A DNA stretch of 8,221 nt from Candidatus Woesearchaeota archaeon (GTDB lineage Archaea; Nanobdellota; Nanobdellia; Woesearchaeales; 21-14-0-10-32-9): contig PWLK01000103.1 in the NCBI GenBank assembly GCA_003560545.1, forward strand, positions 1-8,221. Direction: 5' to 3'. Within the stretch, counting starts at the first letter, position 1; each line of letters opens with the position of its first letter. This document shows, in pieces, positions 6,600 to 8,221 of the stretch. The notes under the pieces are model-generated. The model searched no databases and had not been told where the DNA came from. It saw only the letters and a list, made by a program, of their open reading frames with translations. The position numbers and the translations under genes were made by a program.

Positions 6600-7199
6600 T
6601 TAGCCGTCTTCTAAGAACACATCGAAGCCGCCCACGTTAAACCAATGAAGATCATGCATACCATCGCCTTTTACACACTGATGATCAACTTCTCCAGTGC
6701 GTACGAGGTCTTCGGCAAGCTGAGCTCTTTGCTCAGGCTCATGACCCTCCCAATGTCTTTCAAGGAACCTCCTACAACTAGTATGATCTATACTCTGACC
6801 GCAACACCTATCAATCATCGCGTGGCAAGGAACAGCATCCTCACACACCTTTACACCACCAAGCAATGACTGGTCAACATTCAACTCACCATCAAGGTTC
6901 AAATCAAGGAACCTGGGCTCTGAAACAGCGTCACTCGCATACGCCAAGCAAAAAGACGCCATAGCCGAAGTAGTACAACCCCTTGAAGAAGCTTCCTGAC
7001 AAGCAGCGTTACAATGCTGCCTAGCACTATCCCTAATCTGCTCTTGCTCCCTCGCCCTGGCCTCCTCGTCAAGGCGGCTTTGCTGCTCGGACAACTGGCC
7101 CTGGAACAACTGCAACAAAAGCAAAGCCACCGCCAGAATAACGAATAAAGCCACGAAAATCTCAATCGGCTTCTCAGTTCCCTTTTTGTTAAAAAACAT
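6600..7199 (-). CDS. Cys-rich pilin-like protein with class III-type leader and EF-hand/dockerin-like loop
   Basis: This 199-residue protein begins MFFNKKGTEKPIEIFV: a short basic leader ending KKG, then Glu near the start of a hydrophobic helix (about 11-32). This is the arrangement of archaeal class III (type IV pilin-like) signal peptides, although the Glu is at +6 after Gly rather than the usual +5. A charged helical stalk follows (SEQQSRLDEEARAREQEQIR, about 37-56), then an extracytoplasmic domain with ten cysteines (63, 67, 75, 84, 119, 125, 132, 133, 142, 175). A loop DLNLDGELNVDQ (99-110) has the DxNxDGxLN pattern of dockerin or EF-hand calcium sites. The start is ATG 7197-7199 because GAGAGGTGA lies 8 bases upstream; an in-frame GTG at 7209-7211 would lie inside that site. 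The domain family is not recognised. Position in the cluster and topology suggest a surface filament subunit or tip-like protein; the signal could instead be a simple membrane anchor. Confidence 0.8.
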   Translation of the reverse strand: MFFNKKGTEKPIEIFVALFVILAVALLLLQLFQGQLSEQQSRLDEEARAREQEQIRDSARQHCNAACQEASSRGCTTSAMASFCLAYASDAVSEPRFLDLNLDGELNVDQSLLGGVKVCEDAVPCHAMIDRCCGQSIDHTSCRRFLERHWEGHEPEQRAQLAEDLVRTGEVDHQCVKGDGMHDLHWFNVGGFDVFLEDG

Positions 7200-7207
7200 T
7201 TTTACTT

Positions 7208-7216
7208 TCACCTCTC
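7208..7216 (-). promoter_or_regulatory. Strong ribosome binding site fixing the start at 7199
   Basis: GAGAGGTGA on the minus strand overlaps the TGA stop of the upstream gene and ends 8 bases before the ATG at 7197-7199. It rules against the longer GTG reading at 7211, which would begin inside it, and it suggests translational coupling to the preceding gene. Confidence 0.7.
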
Positions 7217-7622
7217 AACTATTAACCTCGATACGCCCTTGAAGAGGACGATACCATATGAACAAAGCACTAGGACTACCATCGATATCAACATTGAACT
7301 CCCAACTGCCTTCCGCATCAATCTCCTCTCCATCAAGCAATTGGATATTGTCAGCGACGTCTCCCCTTACAATGTAGCAAAGCTCATCATCCAGCCTGCC
7401 ATGGAAATCCCTCAAGCACTGCTCGCCGAGCAACCTTACCCTATCCTCGGTAACATCTCCTACATCAACCATTTTATCCATCAAATCCTCATCATCCAAT
7501 CCTGGCAGGTTCCTAATATCATCGCTCGCCCTGTGAAGGTTAGTGCTTGCAAAGCCAAGCACAGCAACGCCGACAACTAAAGCGACGAAAAAAACAACCA
7601 TTACGCTAATCGGCAGCTCCAT
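7215..7622 (-). CDS. Small membrane-anchored acidic protein with mature-pilin-like N-terminus
   Basis: This 135-residue protein begins MELPISVMVVFFVALVVG and has one hydrophobic helix at about 4-24. The acidic remainder (e.g. DDEDLMDKMVDVGDVTED) holds two cysteines (69 and 82) that could form one disulfide. The N-terminus can be aligned with the sequence after KKG in the downstream protein (TEKPIEIFV against MELPISVMV, sharing ExPI), as if this protein starts where a mature pilin would. No longer form is possible: an in-frame TGA, the stop of the upstream gene, lies just two codons before the ATG. The C-terminal part (GSWEFNVDIDGSPSALFIWYRP) looks like beta strands. It lies 6 bases after the four-TM gene and its stop overlaps the next ribosome site, so it belongs to the same transcript. 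The family is not recognised; the pilin-like role is inferred. Confidence 0.78.
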   Translation of the reverse strand: MELPISVMVVFFVALVVGVAVLGFASTNLHRASDDIRNLPGLDDEDLMDKMVDVGDVTEDRVRLLGEQCLRDFHGRLDDELCYIVRGDVADNIQLLDGEEIDAEGSWEFNVDIDGSPSALFIWYRPLQGRIEVNS

Positions 7623-7628
7623 AAACCA

Positions 7629-8039
7629 TCAACCCTTAGGCAAATGAGCCTTCACAAAGCTCTCCATATACGAATATGACGCTAACAACAATAACAATGT
7701 AAAACCAATGAAAATCATTAAAGCCAGCTCTGCCTTCAAATCGAAAATCGCAGCCAAAGCAAATGATAAGGCAGCGGTAAGCAAAGACAAAGAGCCAATG
7801 TAAAGCTGCATCCAGCTATTATGAATTAAAAACCTATCCTTCTTCTTCTCCAAGTACAACTCCTTGAGAAGAACTGCTTCGTAAACAACGAACAAAACAA
7901 CAGCCACAAGGTAAGACGCCAAAAGAATAAGTGTAAGGCTCTGAAAAGGCAACAAAGCGTAAACCATCAAGCCAACAAGTACAAGCGTTAAAAACAACCA
8001 AGCAGTCCTCAAAAACCTGTGCTTATCCCTCATACTCAC
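7629..8039 (-). CDS. Four-TM membrane protein of unknown function
   Basis: This 136-residue protein has four hydrophobic helices (about 12-29, 35-57, 77-98 and 103-124). A charged loop, KELYLEKKKDRFLIHNS (59-75), lies between the second and third, and a basic N-terminus (MSMRDKHRFLR) precedes the first. Positive charges place the N-terminus, the middle loop and the C-terminus in the cytoplasm. No catalytic motif or known family is recognised. I take the GTG at 8037-8039 as start because GAGGTGAG (8048-8055) is 8 bases upstream. The ATG two codons later has only a copy of AGGTGA two bases away, which is too close. It is first in the cluster and 6 bases before the pilin-like gene, and could be an accessory membrane component of that system. 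Codons favour T and G at the third position (GTT, CTT, TTG, GCT), unlike the map gene. Confidence 0.75.
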   Translation of the reverse strand: MSMRDKHRFLRTAWLFLTLVLVGLMVYALLPFQSLTLILLASYLVAVVLFVVYEAVLLKELYLEKKKDRFLIHNSWMQLYIGSLSLLTAALSFALAAIFDLKAELALMIFIGFTLLLLLASYSYMESFVKAHLPKG

Positions 8040-8047
8040 CTTAAAAA

Positions 8048-8091
8048 CTCACCTCAAAACATTTTACTACAAAGAATGTTTTTAAATCTTT
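8048..8091 (-). promoter_or_regulatory. Promoter and ribosome site of the four-gene cluster
   Basis: On the minus strand GAAAGATTTAAAAAC combines a purine-rich BRE-like segment with TTTAAAAA (8079-8086). Transcription would start about 26 bases on, near 8056, immediately before the ribosome site GAGGTGAG (8048-8055). The mRNA would then have a leader of about 17 bases before the GTG at 8039. This is the clearest promoter in the window. Confidence 0.65.
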
Positions 8092-8101
8092 CTATTATTC
8101 A

Positions 8102-8221
8102 GGCTCTGTCCCAAATCTCACATTTTATTGCTGCGAAAACACCACTGCGTCCTGCCTGGCGCAGGTTCATCGTCAAGCAAGCTGCATGAATCGCTTGCTC
8201 TCCTGGCTTGTTTCAAGGCAG
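8102..8221. other. Hairpin-rich, higher-GC non-coding segment; possible mobile-element end or structured RNA
   Basis: No convincing gene is seen in any frame. G+C is 63 of 120 bases (about 52%), above the A/T-rich promoter beside it. Two perfect inverted repeats are visible: CCTGC/GCAGG with a 5-base loop (8151-8165) and AGCAAGC/GCTTGCT with a 10-base loop (8176-8199). A shorter CTTG/CAAG with a 3-base loop (8207-8217) follows. The first bases, GGCTCTGTCCCAAAT, resemble in style the terminal inverted repeats of several DDE-transposase insertion sequences. The other end and any transposase would be outside the window, so this is a suggestion only. Confidence 0.3.

Noticed and set aside
7239..7580. 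Plus-strand reading frame of 113 codons opposite the pilin-like gene
   Set aside because: No ribosome site or promoter; the minus-strand frame has a membrane helix, close gene spacing and a coupled ribosome site downstream, so this is a shadow.
8102..8221. Truncated transposase gene at the window edge
   Set aside because: All frames are short or interrupted and show no recognisable transposase motif; only the terminal bases and hairpins hint at an element.
1..8221. CRISPR array, tRNA or rRNA genes
   Set aside because: No regularly spaced direct repeats and no cloverleaf or conserved rRNA segments were seen on reading both strands.

Overview
The window looks archaeal, most likely from a small-genome DPANN-type lineage, although the phylum cannot be fixed from this stretch. 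The evidence is a type II (archaeal/eukaryal) methionine aminopeptidase, a FlaI/TadA-like ATPase followed by a double-domain FlaJ/TadC-like membrane protein, archaeal TATA-type promoter boxes about 25-30 bases before several starts, and oligo-T terminators. Genes are tightly packed. All are on the minus strand except one.

Region 1 (1-1849, minus) reads map -> two-TM small protein -> ABC1/UbiB-type kinase (cut by the window edge). The first two genes overlap by 11 bases and the second and third are 15 bases apart, so they look like one operon, with a TATA-like promoter just before map. Region 2 (1903-5480, minus) is a secretion/pilus motor pair: an ATPase of the GspE/PilT/VirB11 superfamily whose stop overlaps the start of a 621-residue membrane platform protein with two T2SF domains. 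A 128-bp divergent intergenic region follows. Region 3 (5609-6151, plus) is a lone coiled-coil protein transcribed away from the motor pair.

Region 4 (6152-8039, minus) is a four-gene cluster: a four-TM membrane protein, then three small proteins with one N-terminal hydrophobic helix and an exported-looking, acidic or Cys-rich C-terminal part. One has a basic leader ending in KKG, like archaeal class III (type IV pilin) signal peptides. The other two begin directly with Met-Glu plus the hydrophobic helix. I read them as candidate pilin-like or surface proteins that could be handled by the motor pair; this is inference from topology and proximity. A T-rich terminator lies between the last two genes, and a second sits inside the end of the convergent coiled-coil gene. 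Region 5 (8040-8221) holds the promoter of this cluster and then about 120 bases of higher-GC, hairpin-rich sequence with no recognisable gene, possibly the edge of a mobile element or a structured RNA.

Third-codon-position and strand composition change near 5.6 kb: left of it the plus strand tends to be T-rich, right of it A- and C-rich for genes on both strands. No CRISPR array, tRNA or rRNA was recognised. The most interesting material is the pilin-like cassette (leaderless helices, a dockerin/EF-hand-like loop, many cysteines and N-glycosylation sequons) beside a motor pair, plus the unexplained structured end of the window.
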